DNA of 64,000 bases from an uncultured Verrucomicrobiota bacterium (GCA_903916195.1 CAIWVP010000034.1:1-64000), one strand, 5' to 3'; numbered from the stretch's first letter, positions 26,636 through 37,500 are shown. Numbers and translations: made by a program. The notes: generated from the letters alone by a model not told the origin.

Positions 26636-26720
26636 TGGGACATGTCGATTGTTGCTGATCCGATGGGGCCGGCCCGGGCGCCGGAAAATCCGCGACGCCC
26701 AGCGGGAGGCCGGGGTGGGG

Positions 26721-27356
26721 TCAGGCGTTCGGCTTGACCGCGAAGGTGGTGTTGCCGTCGCTCACCGCGGGCTTGGGGACGCGGGCGACGATCTTGAGGA
26801 TGTCGAGCAGGACGTGGAGCGGTTCCTGGGTGGAATCAATCTGGTGGATCAGCTCCTCCGGGTAGCACTCGAGCACGGCGCGGGTCTCACGCTTATAGGT
26901 CTCGAGGCGGGCGCGGATCGTCTCCACATTGGCGTCGTCGAGACGGTTTTCGCGGAGGGCGCGGCGCTGGAGGCGGTTGATCAGCTTGTCCATCGCCGGG
27001 CAGAACAGGTTGAAGACGGCCTTCACCTCGATCAACTCGGTCATGATCCGGGCTTGGTTCGGGTTCCGCGGGATGCCGTCGAGCAACAGGGTGTCCGCCT
27101 CGGGATTGAATCGGCCGGCGGCGATGAAGCCGCTGATCGAGTTGTGCCAGAGCTCGATGGTGGGCTCGTCGGGGACGAGCTGGCCCTTGGAGGCGTACTC
27201 GACGAAGACGCGGCCGAGGGGCGAATCGACGCGCAGGTTGCGGAAGGCGTCGCCGCAGGAGAAGTGGATGAAGTTCGGGACCTGGCCGAGGATCTTGCCC
27301 TGGGTGCCTTTGCCGGCTCCAGGTGCCCCGAACAGCAGGATGGCGCGATATCTCAT
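26721..27356 (-). CDS. adk: Adenylate kinase
   Basis: This 211-residue nucleoside monophosphate kinase balances AMP, ADP and ATP. It has Walker A GAPGAGKGTQ, the AMP-binding SCGDAFRN region, LLLDGIPRNPNQA (usually DGFPR) and the C-terminal LID/core helices. It lacks a zinc-finger LID, so it is of the short type. Two positions are less usual: the DGIPR variant and a C-terminus extended by about 25 residues (VPKPAVSDGNTTFAVKPNA). It sits between the membrane protein gene (27400-28347) and fmt with short gaps, so these may form one transcript. A related UMP/CMP-kinase role is possible but less likely. Confidence 0.87.
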   Translation of the reverse strand: MRYRAILLFGAPGAGKGTQGKILGQVPNFIHFSCGDAFRNLRVDSPLGRVFVEYASKGQLVPDEPTIELWHNSISGFIAAGRFNPEADTLLLDGIPRNPNQARIMTELIEVKAVFNLFCPAMDKLINRLQRRALRENRLDDANVETIRARLETYKRETRAVLECYPEELIHQIDSTQEPLHVLLDILKIVARVPKPAVSDGNTTFAVKPNA

Positions 27357-27399
27357 GGGTGGCGTTGGGAGCTTTCGGGCCGCGCCGGGACAGGCTCGA

Positions 27400-28347
27400 T
27401 CAGGCGGCGTCCTTGGACCGGAGCTTCACCTCGACCATCTCCGCGAACGGCACCTGCAGCTCTTGGTTGGTCGCGGTCTTGATGAAGACCTCATTGGCCG
27501 AGATGCGGCTGATGCGGACGGCGACGACGCTGTGCTTGCCGGCGGCGATCTCGATGACGAGGTCCTTGTCGGCCTCGCTGGAGACGACGCGGAAGAAGGT
27601 CGGGAACTGCGTCTCGAAGAAGCGGCGGTTGAAGGTGATGTCGCCGCGCTTGAAGATCTTGGGCAGGCCTTCCTGCTGCGTGGCGCTGCCGCCGCCCTTG
27701 GCGACACCGAGCGCGGATGCGACACCCCCGCCGCTCGCGGGAACCGCCCCGCCCACAGGGACGCCGAGATGGGTCTGCTGCACGGCGGTCTCGGTGGCGC
27801 TCTCCTGGGCCTCGACCGTGTGGCGCGGCAAGACGAGGAAGATGAGGGGGCCGAGCACCGGCAAGATCGCCGAGGTGCCGCACACGAGCGCGACCGGACG
27901 CCACTTGAAGCGGGCGATCTCGTAGGCACCGTAGAGGTTCGCAAAGAAGAGGACACCGAGGAGGACCAAGCCGTTGGGCGAGGTCAGCGCGGCAGCGAGG
28001 CCCTTCTTCACGTCGGGCAGCTCGACCCGGGCAGGCTGCTTGACCGGGATCTCCTTGGCCTGCTGAAGGGCGATCGTCTCGGACGGCGGTTCGATGAACG
28101 GTTCGACGAAGCGGCGGGCCTTGGGGTTGTCGGCCAGGTCCTTCAGCGTCTCGTCGCTCAGCTTCGCCCAGTCGATGCGCGGGGAGAAATCGCCGCTGTC
28201 GAGCCGGACGACGAGGCCGTCCTTGTCGGCAGCGGAAAGCTCGCCCTTGAAGACGTCACCGGTGACCAGACGGAATTCGGCGGCCTCGACCATCAGGGCC
28301 ACCATGGCGCACGACAGCAAGGCTAGGACTTGACGAACCGGAGACAT
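27400..28347 (-). CDS. Membrane-associated protein of unknown function
   Basis: The family is not recognised. The 315-residue protein has a signal peptide (LALLSCAMVALMVEAAEF), an N-terminal SH3-like beta module (FRLVTGDVFKGELSAADKDGLVVRLD) of the kind seen in PVC proteins, then two adjacent membrane segments (GLVLLGVLFFANLYGAYEIA and LVCGTSAILPVLGPLIFLVL), a Gly/Ala linker and a C-terminal beta-rich domain (ITFNRRFFETQFPTFFRVV). I chose the ATG at 28347 because it begins the signal peptide; the ORF-track start at 28431 lies upstream of it. The gene is first of a minus-strand group with adk and fmt and is divergent from the DUF721 gene. A role in the envelope is inferred only from topology. 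Confidence 0.7.
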   Translation of the reverse strand: MSPVRQVLALLSCAMVALMVEAAEFRLVTGDVFKGELSAADKDGLVVRLDSGDFSPRIDWAKLSDETLKDLADNPKARRFVEPFIEPPSETIALQQAKEIPVKQPARVELPDVKKGLAAALTSPNGLVLLGVLFFANLYGAYEIARFKWRPVALVCGTSAILPVLGPLIFLVLPRHTVEAQESATETAVQQTHLGVPVGGAVPASGGGVASALGVAKGGGSATQQEGLPKIFKRGDITFNRRFFETQFPTFFRVVSSEADKDLVIEIAAGKHSVVAVRISRISANEVFIKTATNQELQVPFAEMVEVKLRSKDAA

Positions 28348-28530
28348 GATGACGCGACCTTGGCAAAGGGCTCCGGCACGGGGAACTAAAAACTTCCGGA
28401 CGGAGCGGGACGACGGGGTTCCGATAGGCATGCCCCCGCCTTAGCAAGTGCGCTGCCTATCTCTTGCGGAGAATCTTGCGCGGAAGGCGGGCTGCTTGAC
28501 CCCGCCTTCCGCGCTCCGCAGCCTGCGGTC

Positions 28531-28932
28531 GTGTCGCCGCCGTCCCCAGCCGCCCGAGCCCGCCGAGCCGAACAGGCCCGCGGACGCGTGCTCGCCGCGT
28601 GGCGCGGGATCGATGTCCGGCCGCTCGAGATCGCCGCGCGTTCCGCCGGGCGCCCGGTCGGCCAGCTCATCCCGCAGGTCCTGGCCGGCCTCCGGCTGGA
28701 GGAGCGCGTCGCCGAATCGCAGATCCAATCCGTCTGGCAACGGACCATCGATCCGTTGATCGCGCAGCACGCGCAGCCGGCCGGCCTCGTCCGCGGCACG
28801 CTCTTCGTGAACGTCGACAGCAGCACGTGGCTCTCGGAGATCGTCCGCTACCGGCGCCACGAGATCCTCGAACGGCTCCAGCTCGCCGTCGGCAAGGCGA
28901 TGGTCCAGAAGATCAGCTTCCGCGTCGGTTGA
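28531..28932 (+). CDS. DUF721 (DciA-like) protein
   Basis: This 133-residue protein, started at GTG, contains the DUF721 core: VWQRTIDPLIAQHAQPAGLV, the strand GTLFVNVDSSTWLSEI, and a C-terminal helix. DUF721 proteins include DciA, the common bacterial replicative-helicase loader/operator. The N-terminal 45 residues are basic (ARARRAEQARGRVLAAWRG), fitting nucleic-acid contact. The gene is divergent from the membrane protein gene at 27400-28347. The domain call is firm; the DciA role is from family knowledge. Confidence 0.8.
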   Translation: MSPPSPAARARRAEQARGRVLAAWRGIDVRPLEIAARSAGRPVGQLIPQVLAGLRLEERVAESQIQSVWQRTIDPLIAQHAQPAGLVRGTLFVNVDSSTWLSEIVRYRRHEILERLQLAVGKAMVQKISFRVG

Positions 28933-29067
28933 GGCGGCCTCGGCCGGTCCGACCGACGTCGTCGGGCACGACCCTCTGGAACCTTCGCTGTAACCGTCCG
29001 TTCGCCGGCCGGGTCTTCTTCCAAGTCACCACCGTTGCTCAAACCAGCACACTCACTCCCCGACCCC

Positions 29068-29784
29068 ATGAAACACATCCTCACCGCCACATTCCTCTCC
29101 TCGTTCGCGCTGACGCTCTGCCTTGCCGACGCCAAGGAAGATGTCAAAGCCGCCGCCAAGAAGCTCTCCGACGCTCCGAACTACAGCTGGACCGCTGTCA
29201 CCGAGATCGAGGGCGGGCAATCCACGCCGGCGCCGATCAGCGGCAAGGCCGAGAAAGGCGGGTTCGCGGTGCTCACCCAGGAACGTGACGGCAACACGAC
29301 CACCGCGGTGCTCAAAGGCGACAAGGGCGTGCTCAAGACCGAGGACGGTTGGCAGACCGCCGAGGAGCTCCGCGCCGCCGCGAGCGGTGGCGGCGGCGGT
29401 GGCGGCCGGATGCGCGGGCAACTGCTCCGCAGCCGGATCCCGGGCGACGAAGCGGGCAAGCTCGCCGACAAGGTCAAGGAGCTGAAAGCCTCGGACGGCG
29501 TGGTCAGCGGCGACCTCACGGAAGAAGGCGCCAAGGAACTCGCCGCCTTCGGTCGCGGCGGACGTCCCGGCGGCCAGGCGCCCGAGCCCAAGAACGCCAA
29601 GGGCTCGGTGAAGTACTGGCTCAAGGAAGGCCAGATCTCCAAGGTACAGGTCAAGATCTCGAGCACCGTGAACATCCAGGGCGAGGACCGGAACATGACC
29701 CGCACGACCACTTACGAGCTCAAGGCCGTGGGCACCACCAAGGTCGAGGTGCCCGAAGAAGCGAAGAAGAAGATCGGGGCCTGA
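29068..29784 (+). CDS. Exported protein of unknown function
   Basis: This 238-residue protein begins with a signal peptide (ILTATFLSSFALTLCLA). The rest alternates strands and short helices and contains a Gly-rich linker (ASGGGGGGG) and a second Gly-rich loop (RGGRPGGQAPEP). Segments such as NYSWTAVTEIEGG, TTTAVLKGDKGVLKTEDGW and SVKYWLKEGQISKVQVK give the appearance of a lipoprotein-carrier-like beta half-barrel common in PVC secreted proteins; this is only a resemblance. It is monocistronic, ending in a strong terminator. No function can be assigned. Confidence 0.75.
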   Translation: MKHILTATFLSSFALTLCLADAKEDVKAAAKKLSDAPNYSWTAVTEIEGGQSTPAPISGKAEKGGFAVLTQERDGNTTTAVLKGDKGVLKTEDGWQTAEELRAAASGGGGGGGRMRGQLLRSRIPGDEAGKLADKVKELKASDGVVSGDLTEEGAKELAAFGRGGRPGGQAPEPKNAKGSVKYWLKEGQISKVQVKISSTVNIQGEDRNMTRTTTYELKAVGTTKVEVPEEAKKKIGA

Positions 29785-29809
29785 ACCGGCCGCCACCGGA
29801 CCGATCGCG

Positions 29810-29837
29810 GGGCGGGCCCTCCAGGCCCGCCCTTTTT
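29810..29837 (+). terminator. Rho-independent terminator
   Basis: A perfect 9-bp stem (GGGCGGGCC / GGCCCGCCC, 5-nt loop) is followed by TTTTT, 25 nt after the stop of the exported protein gene. Confidence 0.92.
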
Positions 29838-29927
29838 GCGCCGGCGACCCATCCGAACGCGGCCGCTCCGGCTCCAGTAAATCCGGTCGCCTCCGGCGGG
29901 CAGCCTCCTTAGCGTCCTCCCCTCACC

Positions 29928-32900
29928 ATGGAAGCTGCCCGGTATGCCCGCGATCTCGCCGGAGGTGTGGCGCTCGCCTTCGTCGTCTGCACCAGCGTCC
30001 CGGTCCTCGCGGCCCCGCCGCTCGTCTGGCAGACCGGCGAAGGGTTCCGCAGCGCCAAGGCCGAGGTCCCGGCGACCGGGAAACCGGGCTTCACTTTGCT
30101 CCCACCGGCCGAAACCGGCATCCGCTTCACCAACCGTCTCACCGACGCGATGGTCGCCGCCAACCGCCTGCTCGAGAACGGTTCGGGCGTGGCCTTGGGC
30201 GATGTCGACGGCGACGGCTGGGTGGACATCTACTTCTGCCGGCTCGACGGCGGGAACGTCCTGTACCGGAACCTGGGAGGCTGGAAGTTCGAGGAGGTCA
30301 CCGCCGCGTCCGGCGTCGCATGCCCGGGCCAGTTCTCGACCGGCTGCGCGTTGGCCGATATCGACGGGGACGGCGACCTCGACCTGCTGGTCAACAGCCT
30401 CGGCGGCGGCACCCGCGCCTTCCTCAACGACGGCCGCGGCCGTTTCACCGAGGTCGCCGATCCGAAGCTCGCCAAGAAGTCCGGCGCCACATCGATGGCC
30501 CTCGCCGATGTCGACGGCGATGGCGACCTCGACCTGTACGTCACGCATTACCGGACCGACACGGTGAACGACAACCCTCCCGGCCTGCGGATGACCACGG
30601 GCCGCGCGCCCGACGGCTCGCCGGTCGTCGAACCGCGCGACCGTTTCCTGGCGCTACCGAACCCGGGCGGCGCGACCGAGGTGCTCGAGAAGGGCGAGGG
30701 CGACCAGTTCTATGTGAACAAGGGCGGCGGCAATTTCATCCCCGCCCCGTGGCACGTCGGCGTGTTCCTCGACGAGGACGGCCAGGCACTGAAGGAAGCA
30801 CCGCCGGATTGGGGGCTGGCCGCGATGTTCCGCGACCTGGACGGCGACGGCCTGCCGGATCTCTACGTCTGCAACGACTTCGTCTATTGGCCGGACCGCA
30901 TCTGGATGAACCAGGGCGGCAAACGCTTCAAGGCCGCTCCGCGGACCGCCTTCCGCCACTACAGCCTGTCGTCGATGGCGGTCGACGCCGCGGACATCGA
31001 CCGCGACGGCTTCGACGACCTCTTCGTCGCCGAGATGCTCAGCCCGCGCCGGCAGACGCGCGCATGGCAACGGCCGTTCACCTTGGACGGCATCCTGCCC
31101 TGGCCGGTCTCCGACCCGGATTTCCGCCCGGAGGTCCCGCGCAACACGCTGCACCTCGCGCGCGGCGACGGCACCTACGCCGACATCGCGCCGCTCGCCG
31201 GTGTGGCGGCGACCGATTGGACGTGGAGCGCCGTCTTCCTCGACGTGGACCTGGACGGCTGGGAGGACCTGCTCATCGCCAACGGCAGCAACCATGACGT
31301 CCAGGACGCGGACGTGATGGCCGAGGTCGGCCGCACCGGCGCGTGGCGGACGCCGGAGAAGCGCCTCCAGTTCCTCGGGCGCATGCCGCGACGCGAGGTG
31401 CCGAGCATGGCGTTCCGCAACCGCCGCGACCTGACCTTCGAGGACGCCGGCGCCGCGTGGGGGTTCGACACCACGGGTGTGGCACAGGGCATGGCCCTGG
31501 CCGATCTCGACAACGACGGTGATCTCGATGTCGTCATCAACTGCCTCAACGGGCCGGCACGCGTCCTCCGCAACGACTCGTCCGCGCCGCGCGTCGCGGT
31601 GCGCTTGAAAGGCGCCGGTGGCAACACACGCGGCATCGGCGCGAAGATCAAGGTCCTCGGCGGCCCGGTCACGCAGACGCAGCAGATGATGGCGGGCGGC
31701 CGCTACTGCTCGAGCGACGATCCGATGCGCGTCTTCGCCGCGGGCACGGCCAAGCGGCTCTCGATCGAGGTCGTCTGGCGCAGCGGCAAGAGGAGCGTCG
31801 TGGACGACGTGGTGCCGGACCGCATCTACGAGATCGACGAGGCCGCGGCGCGGCCCTCACCGCCCGCCGTCGCCGCACCGCCGGCGTTGTTCCGCGATGT
31901 GAGCGCGTCCGTCCGGCACGTCCATATCGACGAGCCCTACGACGACTTCGCGCGGCAACCGCTGCTTCCGCGCAAGCTCAGCACCCTCGGGCCCGGCGTC
32001 GCCTGGGCCGATGTCGACAGCGACGGCGCGGACGACCTCATCGTCTCCGGCGGCAAGACCGGACGCACCGTCGTCTTCCGCAACGACGGCCAGCGCGGTC
32101 TGATCGAATGGACCAACGCTCCGGTGCCGCCGTCCAATCCGCGCGACCAGACCGGTATCGCCGTGTGGCAGGTCGCGGACGGCACCGTCCGCATCGTCTC
32201 CGGCGCGTCGAACTGGGAGGACTCGGACGCGGATGCGGCGCCGTTCGTCATCGCGACCTTGAAGGGTGCCGCACCACCCGTCGCCAAGCTCGCGGTCATC
32301 AACCATCTCAACTCCACCGGCCCGGTCGCGATGGCGGATGTCGACGGCGACGGCGACCTCGACCTCTTCATCGGTGGGCGCGCGGTCGCCGGTCGGTATC
32401 CGGAGCCGGCGACTTCGTTGCTCCTGCGGAACGACGGTGGGGTCTTCGTGGTCGCCCAGACCTTCGCCGACATCGGCCTCGTGAGCGGCGCGGTGTCCAC
32501 CGACTTCGATGGCGACGGCGATGCCGACCTGGCGCTCGCCTGCGACTGGGGCCCGGTCCGACTGCTGCGGAACGACGGCGGCAAGTTCACCGATGTGACC
32601 ACATCGTACGGGATGAACGGTATCACCGGCTGCTGGAACGGCATCACCACGGCGGACCTCGACGGCGACGGCCGGATGGACCTGGTCGTCTCGAACTGGG
32701 GCCGCAACTGGCGCGTCGACCCACCTTCCGGCAGCGACCTGCCCGCGCGGCTCTTCTACGGCGACCTCGCGGACAACGGCGGCGTGCAGACGTTGCTCGC
32801 ATCGATGGATCCGCAGCTCTCGATGGTGACGCCGTGGCGGCAATGGAAGACGGTCGCGGCGCTGCTGCCGGCAGTGGCGGGGCGCGTGCCGGACCACCAC

Positions 32901-33626
32901 TCCTACGGGCGCGCGAGCATCGCCACCGTGCTCGGCGACCACGCCGCCGCGGCCCGCGAGCTGGTCGCTTCGACATCCGACTCGATGGTCTTCCTGAACC
33001 GCGGCGACCGCTTCGAGGCGCGGGCGATGCCGTTGCAGGCGCAGTTCGCGCCGGCCTTCGGCGTGAGCGTCGCGGACTTCGACGGTGACGGGAACGAGGA
33101 CGTGTTCCTGGCACAGAACTTCTCCGGCATGGATATCGAGACCGCGCGGCAAGACGCGGGAGCCGGCCTGGTGCTGCTCGGCGACGGTCGCGGCGGGTTC
33201 CGCGCGCTCGGGCCTCTGGCATCAGGCGTCTCCATCCACGGCGAGCAGCGCGGCAGCGCGGTGGGGGATCTCGACGGCGACGGCCGTCCGGACCTGGCGG
33301 TGGGACAACAGAACGGTCCCGTGCGGCTCTTGCGGAACCAGACCGGACGCCCGGGCGTCCGCGTGGCCTTGCGCGGCCCGAAAGACAATCCCGACGCGGT
33401 CGGTGCGATCGTGCGGTTGCGGTCCGGCGACCGGCACGGTCCGGCCCGCGAGGTCCACGCGGGCCACGGATACTGGTCACAGGATTCGGCGACGGTGCTG
33501 CTGGCCGCGCCTTCGACCCCGACCGGGCTCCAGGTCCGCTGGCCGGGAGGCAAGTCGCAGGAGTTCGCCTGGCCGGCGGGCGCGCGATCCGTGGAGGTGT
33601 CGACCGAGGGCATCCGCGGACGTTGA
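29928..33626 (+). CDS. Large exported FG-GAP/VCBS repeat protein with two ASPIC/UnbV domains
   Basis: This 1232-residue exported protein has a signal peptide (GGVALAFVVCTSVPVLAAP) and about ten FG-GAP/VCBS-type repeats with Ca-binding-like DVDGDGDLDL loops, forming probably two seven-bladed propellers. An ASPIC/UnbV domain lies after each: about 564-640 (GNTRGIGAKIKVLGG ... IEVVWRSGKRS) and about 1144-1225 (NPDAVGAIVRLRSGD ... LQVRWPGGKSQEF). The protein thus looks like a tandem duplication of one propeller-ASPIC unit. Such proteins are frequent in Verrucomicrobia and Planctomycetes and are presumed to bind surfaces or polysaccharides. A CACCATGG context precedes the start and no Shine-Dalgarno is seen. 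fabI follows 35 nt later, but a shared function is not evident. Confidence 0.88.
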   Translation: MEAARYARDLAGGVALAFVVCTSVPVLAAPPLVWQTGEGFRSAKAEVPATGKPGFTLLPPAETGIRFTNRLTDAMVAANRLLENGSGVALGDVDGDGWVDIYFCRLDGGNVLYRNLGGWKFEEVTAASGVACPGQFSTGCALADIDGDGDLDLLVNSLGGGTRAFLNDGRGRFTEVADPKLAKKSGATSMALADVDGDGDLDLYVTHYRTDTVNDNPPGLRMTTGRAPDGSPVVEPRDRFLALPNPGGATEVLEKGEGDQFYVNKGGGNFIPAPWHVGVFLDEDGQALKEAPPDWGLAAMFRDLDGDGLPDLYVCNDFVYWPDRIWMNQGGKRFKAAPRTAFRHYSLSSMAVDAADIDRDGFDDLFVAEMLSPRRQTRAWQRPFTLDGILPWPVSDPDFRPEVPRNTLHLARGDGTYADIAPLAGVAATDWTWSAVFLDVDLDGWEDLLIANGSNHDVQDADVMAEVGRTGAWRTPEKRLQFLGRMPRREVPSMAFRNRRDLTFEDAGAAWGFDTTGVAQGMALADLDNDGDLDVVINCLNGPARVLRNDSSAPRVAVRLKGAGGNTRGIGAKIKVLGGPVTQTQQMMAGGRYCSSDDPMRVFAAGTAKRLSIEVVWRSGKRSVVDDVVPDRIYEIDEAAARPSPPAVAAPPALFRDVSASVRHVHIDEPYDDFARQPLLPRKLSTLGPGVAWADVDSDGADDLIVSGGKTGRTVVFRNDGQRGLIEWTNAPVPPSNPRDQTGIAVWQVADGTVRIVSGASNWEDSDADAAPFVIATLKGAAPPVAKLAVINHLNSTGPVAMADVDGDGDLDLFIGGRAVAGRYPEPATSLLLRNDGGVFVVAQTFADIGLVSGAVSTDFDGDGDADLALACDWGPVRLLRNDGGKFTDVTTSYGMNGITGCWNGITTADLDGDGRMDLVVSNWGRNWRVDPPSGSDLPARLFYGDLADNGGVQTLLASMDPQLSMVTPWRQWKTVAALLPAVAGRVPDHHSYGRASIATVLGDHAAAARELVASTSDSMVFLNRGDRFEARAMPLQAQFAPAFGVSVADFDGDGNEDVFLAQNFSGMDIETARQDAGAGLVLLGDGRGGFRALGPLASGVSIHGEQRGSAVGDLDGDGRPDLAVGQQNGPVRLLRNQTGRPGVRVALRGPKDNPDAVGAIVRLRSGDRHGPAREVHAGHGYWSQDSATVLLAAPSTPTGLQVRWPGGKSQEFAWPAGARSVEVSTEGIRGR

Positions 33627-33661
33627 CGTGCAACCGTCTTCGGCTAAGCCTCCGCGCTTCT

Positions 33662-34432
33662 ATGGGACTTCTCACCGGAAAGCTCGGTATCGTCTTCGGC
33701 GTCGCCAACAAACGCTCCATCGCCTGGGCCATCGCGCAGGCGTGGGCCCGCGAAGGGGCAACCCTCGCGTTCACCTACCAGGGCGAACGCCTGAAGGACA
33801 ACGTCGAGGAACTCGCCGGGACGTTCGGCGCGGACACGATCATCCTTCCGTGCGACGTGACGCGCGACGAGGACATCGCGTCGGTGTTCGCGCAGGTCGG
33901 CGCCAAGTTCGGCCGGCTCGACCTGCTGTTGCACTCGGTGGCGTTCGCGCCGCGCGAGGCGTTGGAGGGCGATTTCTTGGACACGAGCCGCGACGCCTTC
34001 AAGGTCGCGCACGACGTCAGCGCCTATTCGCTGATCGCGCTGGCCCGCGGCGCCGCGCCGTTGATGACCGACGGCGGCAGCATCGTGGCGATGAGCTACT
34101 ACGGCGCCGAGAAGGTGATCCCGCACTACAACGTCATGGGCGTGGCGAAGGCCGCGCTGGAGGCGAGCACGCGTTACCTGGCGTATTCGCTCGGGCCGAA
34201 GAAGGTCCGCGTGAACTGCATCAGCGCCGGCCCGATGAACACGCTCGCGGCGCGCGGCATCGCGGGTTTCGGCGACATGCTCAAGCACTACGAGGCGCAC
34301 TCGCCGCTCAAGCGCAACGTGCTGCCCGACGAGCTGGGCGCGACCGGCGTGTTCCTCGCCAGCAACGGCGCGGCGGCCATCACCGGCCAGGTGATCTACG
34401 TCGACGCCGGCTACCAGATCATGGGCATGTGA
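33662..34432 (+). CDS. fabI: Enoyl-[acyl-carrier-protein] reductase (NADH), FabI
   Basis: This 256-residue SDR-fold enzyme makes the last reduction of each fatty-acid elongation cycle. FabI-specific features: LTGKLGIVFGVANKRSIAWAI at the start, AFTYQGERLKDNVEEL, LLLHSVAFAPREALEGDFLD, MSYYGAEKVIPHYNVMGVAKAALE with the catalytic Tyr and Lys, and SAGPMNTLAARGI. Length is normal. I chose the ATG at 33662, which begins the conserved MGLLTGK. It is close behind the ASPIC protein on the same strand and about 5 kb before the proposed lipid-signal cluster; a direct link to that cluster is not implied. Confidence 0.95.
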   Translation: MGLLTGKLGIVFGVANKRSIAWAIAQAWAREGATLAFTYQGERLKDNVEELAGTFGADTIILPCDVTRDEDIASVFAQVGAKFGRLDLLLHSVAFAPREALEGDFLDTSRDAFKVAHDVSAYSLIALARGAAPLMTDGGSIVAMSYYGAEKVIPHYNVMGVAKAALEASTRYLAYSLGPKKVRVNCISAGPMNTLAARGIAGFGDMLKHYEAHSPLKRNVLPDELGATGVFLASNGAAAITGQVIYVDAGYQIMGM

Positions 34433-34504
34433 GCCGGCGCGACGCGGGCTCTCCTGCGATCGGGCGCGCTGCGGGCCGTTTCCGGGGTTGAAGCCGGACG
34501 CGGG

Positions 34505-37500
34505 TTGTCGCGTCATGCGGCCGTGCACCCGTTGTTCCGCTCCCGTTGCCTGCTCGCCGGCCTTCTCGTGTTCTTCGCCGGTCCGCCGGCCGCCCGCGCG
34601 GTCGACGCCCTGTTCGCGCCGACCAACCTCGTCGCGTGGTGCATCGTGCCGTTCGACACGAAGAAGCGCGGACCCGAGGAGCGTGCCGAGATGCTGCAGC
34701 GGCTCGGCATCCGGCGGCTCGCCTACGACTGGCGGTCCGAGCACGTGCCGACCTTCGACGCCGAGGTGGCGGCCCTCGGGAAGCGCGGCATCGAGCTGAC
34801 CGCCTGGTGGTTCCCGGCCTCGCTCGACGACGAGGCCAAGGCCGTGCTGGATTGCCTCGCACGTCACAAGCTCAGCCCGCAGCTCTGGGTCACGATGGGC
34901 ACCGAACCAGAGCCGGATGCCGCGAAGGTCGCCGCCAAGCTGGACGGCGCGGTCGCGACCCTCGCGCCGATCTGCGACGCGGCGCAGAAGATCGGGTCGA
35001 CGGTCGGCCTGTACAACCATCTCGGCTGGTTCGGGGAACCGACGAACCAGGTGGCCATCGTCCGGCGCCTGCGCGCCGCCGGCCATCCGAACGTCGGCAT
35101 CGTCTACAACTTTCACCACGGCCACTCCCATATCGAGGATTTCGCCGCGGTGCTCCGTCTCGTGCAGCCCTTCCTGCTCGCGGTGAACCTCGACGGCATG
35201 GTCCGGGACGGCGACCGCACGGGGAAGAAGATCATCCCGCTCGGCACCGGCGACGAGGAGGTCGACATGGTCCGCACGCTGCGCGCGAGCGGATGGAGCG
35301 GCCCGGTCGGCATCCTCGGCCACACCGAGGAGGACGCCGAGGTGAAGCTGCGTAAGGAGCTCGACGGCCTCAAGGTCGTGCTCGCCCAGCTGGACGCGCC
35401 GCCGAAGCCCAAGGCTCCGCGTCCGTCGCGCGCCGCGGCGGGCCTCCTGCCTCCGGCCTCGACGGCGGTGCGGCCTGGGAAGTCCGGTCCGGCGCTCGAC
35501 GCGCGGGTGACAGGCCTGGTGCTCGACGGGAAACCATGGTTCCGCCAGCCGCCGATCCGCGTCACCGCCAAGGTGCGCTTCGGCAGCAAGGCGCAGTTCA
35601 ACATCATCGCCGCGAGCGAGGCCAAGTCCTCGCCTTCTCACTGGGAACTCTACACCTACACGGGCACCGGCGAACTCAGCATGTACGTGCCCGGCGTGAC
35701 GCCGTCCGAATTGCGCTCGGGCCGGGACGTCTGCGACGGCCAGTGGCACACGATCGTGATGCATTTCGCGCGCGAGGCGGTCCGGTTGTCGGTGGATGGC
35801 GCCGAGGTCGCACGGGCTTCCATCAAGCGGGATACCGAAGGCGACGGTACCGCGGCGCAGATCGCGGTCGGCCGGCTCGTCGAGGGCGGCCTCGGTTGCG
35901 ATGGTTGGATCGAGGACCTGCAGGTGACGGAGCAGGGGACCGGCAAGGGCGAGACGGTGTCGCTGGCGGTCTGGCGCAAGAGCGACGGGTCGGAAGCGGA
36001 TCTCACGGCCCTGCCACGGCCCACCGCTCCCGCGGTCGGCGGATCCAAGAGCGCGGCCAGACCGGTCGCGAAGGCCGGCGTGGGCGAGCCGGCCATCTCC
36101 GGTCGCGAGGCGTCGACGCAGGGCGAAGCCGATTGGAACGACAACCGCTGGCAACAGACCGACGTGGGGCCGTTTCTGGCGTCGACCTTGATGTTCCCCG
36201 AAGGCGCGGTGGCCAAAGGGCTCACCATCAAGGTCGGCGACCACGGCGAAGGCGCGGTCGCCTACGACATGGCCACCGGCGCGTTGCGCGCGGCGTGGAC
36301 CGGCGGGTTCCTCCAGTTCAGCCCGGTGCGGTTCGGGCTCATCCGCGCGCCGCAGCCGGCCGGCAAGCTGGCCTTCACCGCGGTCGATGGGACCGCATCC
36401 TCGACCGGGGCATCGTACCGCTATGTGGGACTCCATCGGGGCGACCGCCGCACCGTGCTCGAGCACGCGTTCGACGGCGTCCGGGTGCTAGAGGTCCCGG
36501 GACTGGAAAACACTCCGGCCGGCCCGGTGTTCCGCCGGACCTTCTGGGTCGACCGCCACGCCCAGCCGCTCCGCATGGTCGCAGCCGGGCATCTCCGCGG
36601 CACGACGAACGTCGTCAGCGCCTCCTCCGAGCACCGGAAGGTCGACGACACAGCCCGGACCGACGTCACCGTGCATCGCCAGCTCGACCAGAACCAGGAA
36701 GGCGACACCATTTCGGCCGCGGTCGTGACCGGCGTCCACATCGCTTCTTCCGCGAACTACATCGCCGAAAGCGGCGGCTGGAAGGACATCGTGCTCCCGG
36801 CGAGCGACAAGCCCGTGGTGTTCTCGGTGCTGCTGTGGCGCGGGACGGAAGCGGCGTCCGGCGAGTTCAAGAAGTTCGCCGAGGCATCGGTGCCGACCGA
36901 GGACCCTAGCCGGCTGCTGCGGCCTTCGCCGTCGCGCTGGCCGGCGCGGACCACCCGCGGCCAACTTGGGGCGGACACGGACATCCTCGCGGTCGACACG
37001 CTCACCCTGCCGTACGACAACCCGTGGAAGGCCCTGCTGTTCGCGTCCGGCGTGGACTTCGGACCCGACGGCGCGGCCTACGTCTGCACCCTCCACGGCG
37101 ACGTGTGGCGCGTGACGGGCATCGACGACTCCTTGCGCGAGCTCACGTGGAAGCGCTACGCGACCGGGCTGTTCCAGCCGCTCGGCCTGCGGGTCCGCGA
37201 CGGAAAGGTGCTCGTGCTCGGACGCGACCGGATCACCCGGCTCCACGACGAGGACGGCGATGGCGAAGCGGACTTCTACGAGAGCTTCACCGATTCCATC
37301 GCCACGTCGGCCGGCGGCCACGACTACGTCACCTGCCTCGAAGCCGACGCGGCGGGCAACCTCTACTACGTCGACCCGAAAGGCATCCACCGGGTCTCGC
37401 CCGACGGTCGTACCAACATCACCTTGGCCACCGGTTGGCGGAACCCGAACGGCATGGGCGTCCGGCCCGACGGTCTCCTCACGGTCGCGCCGCAGCAGGG

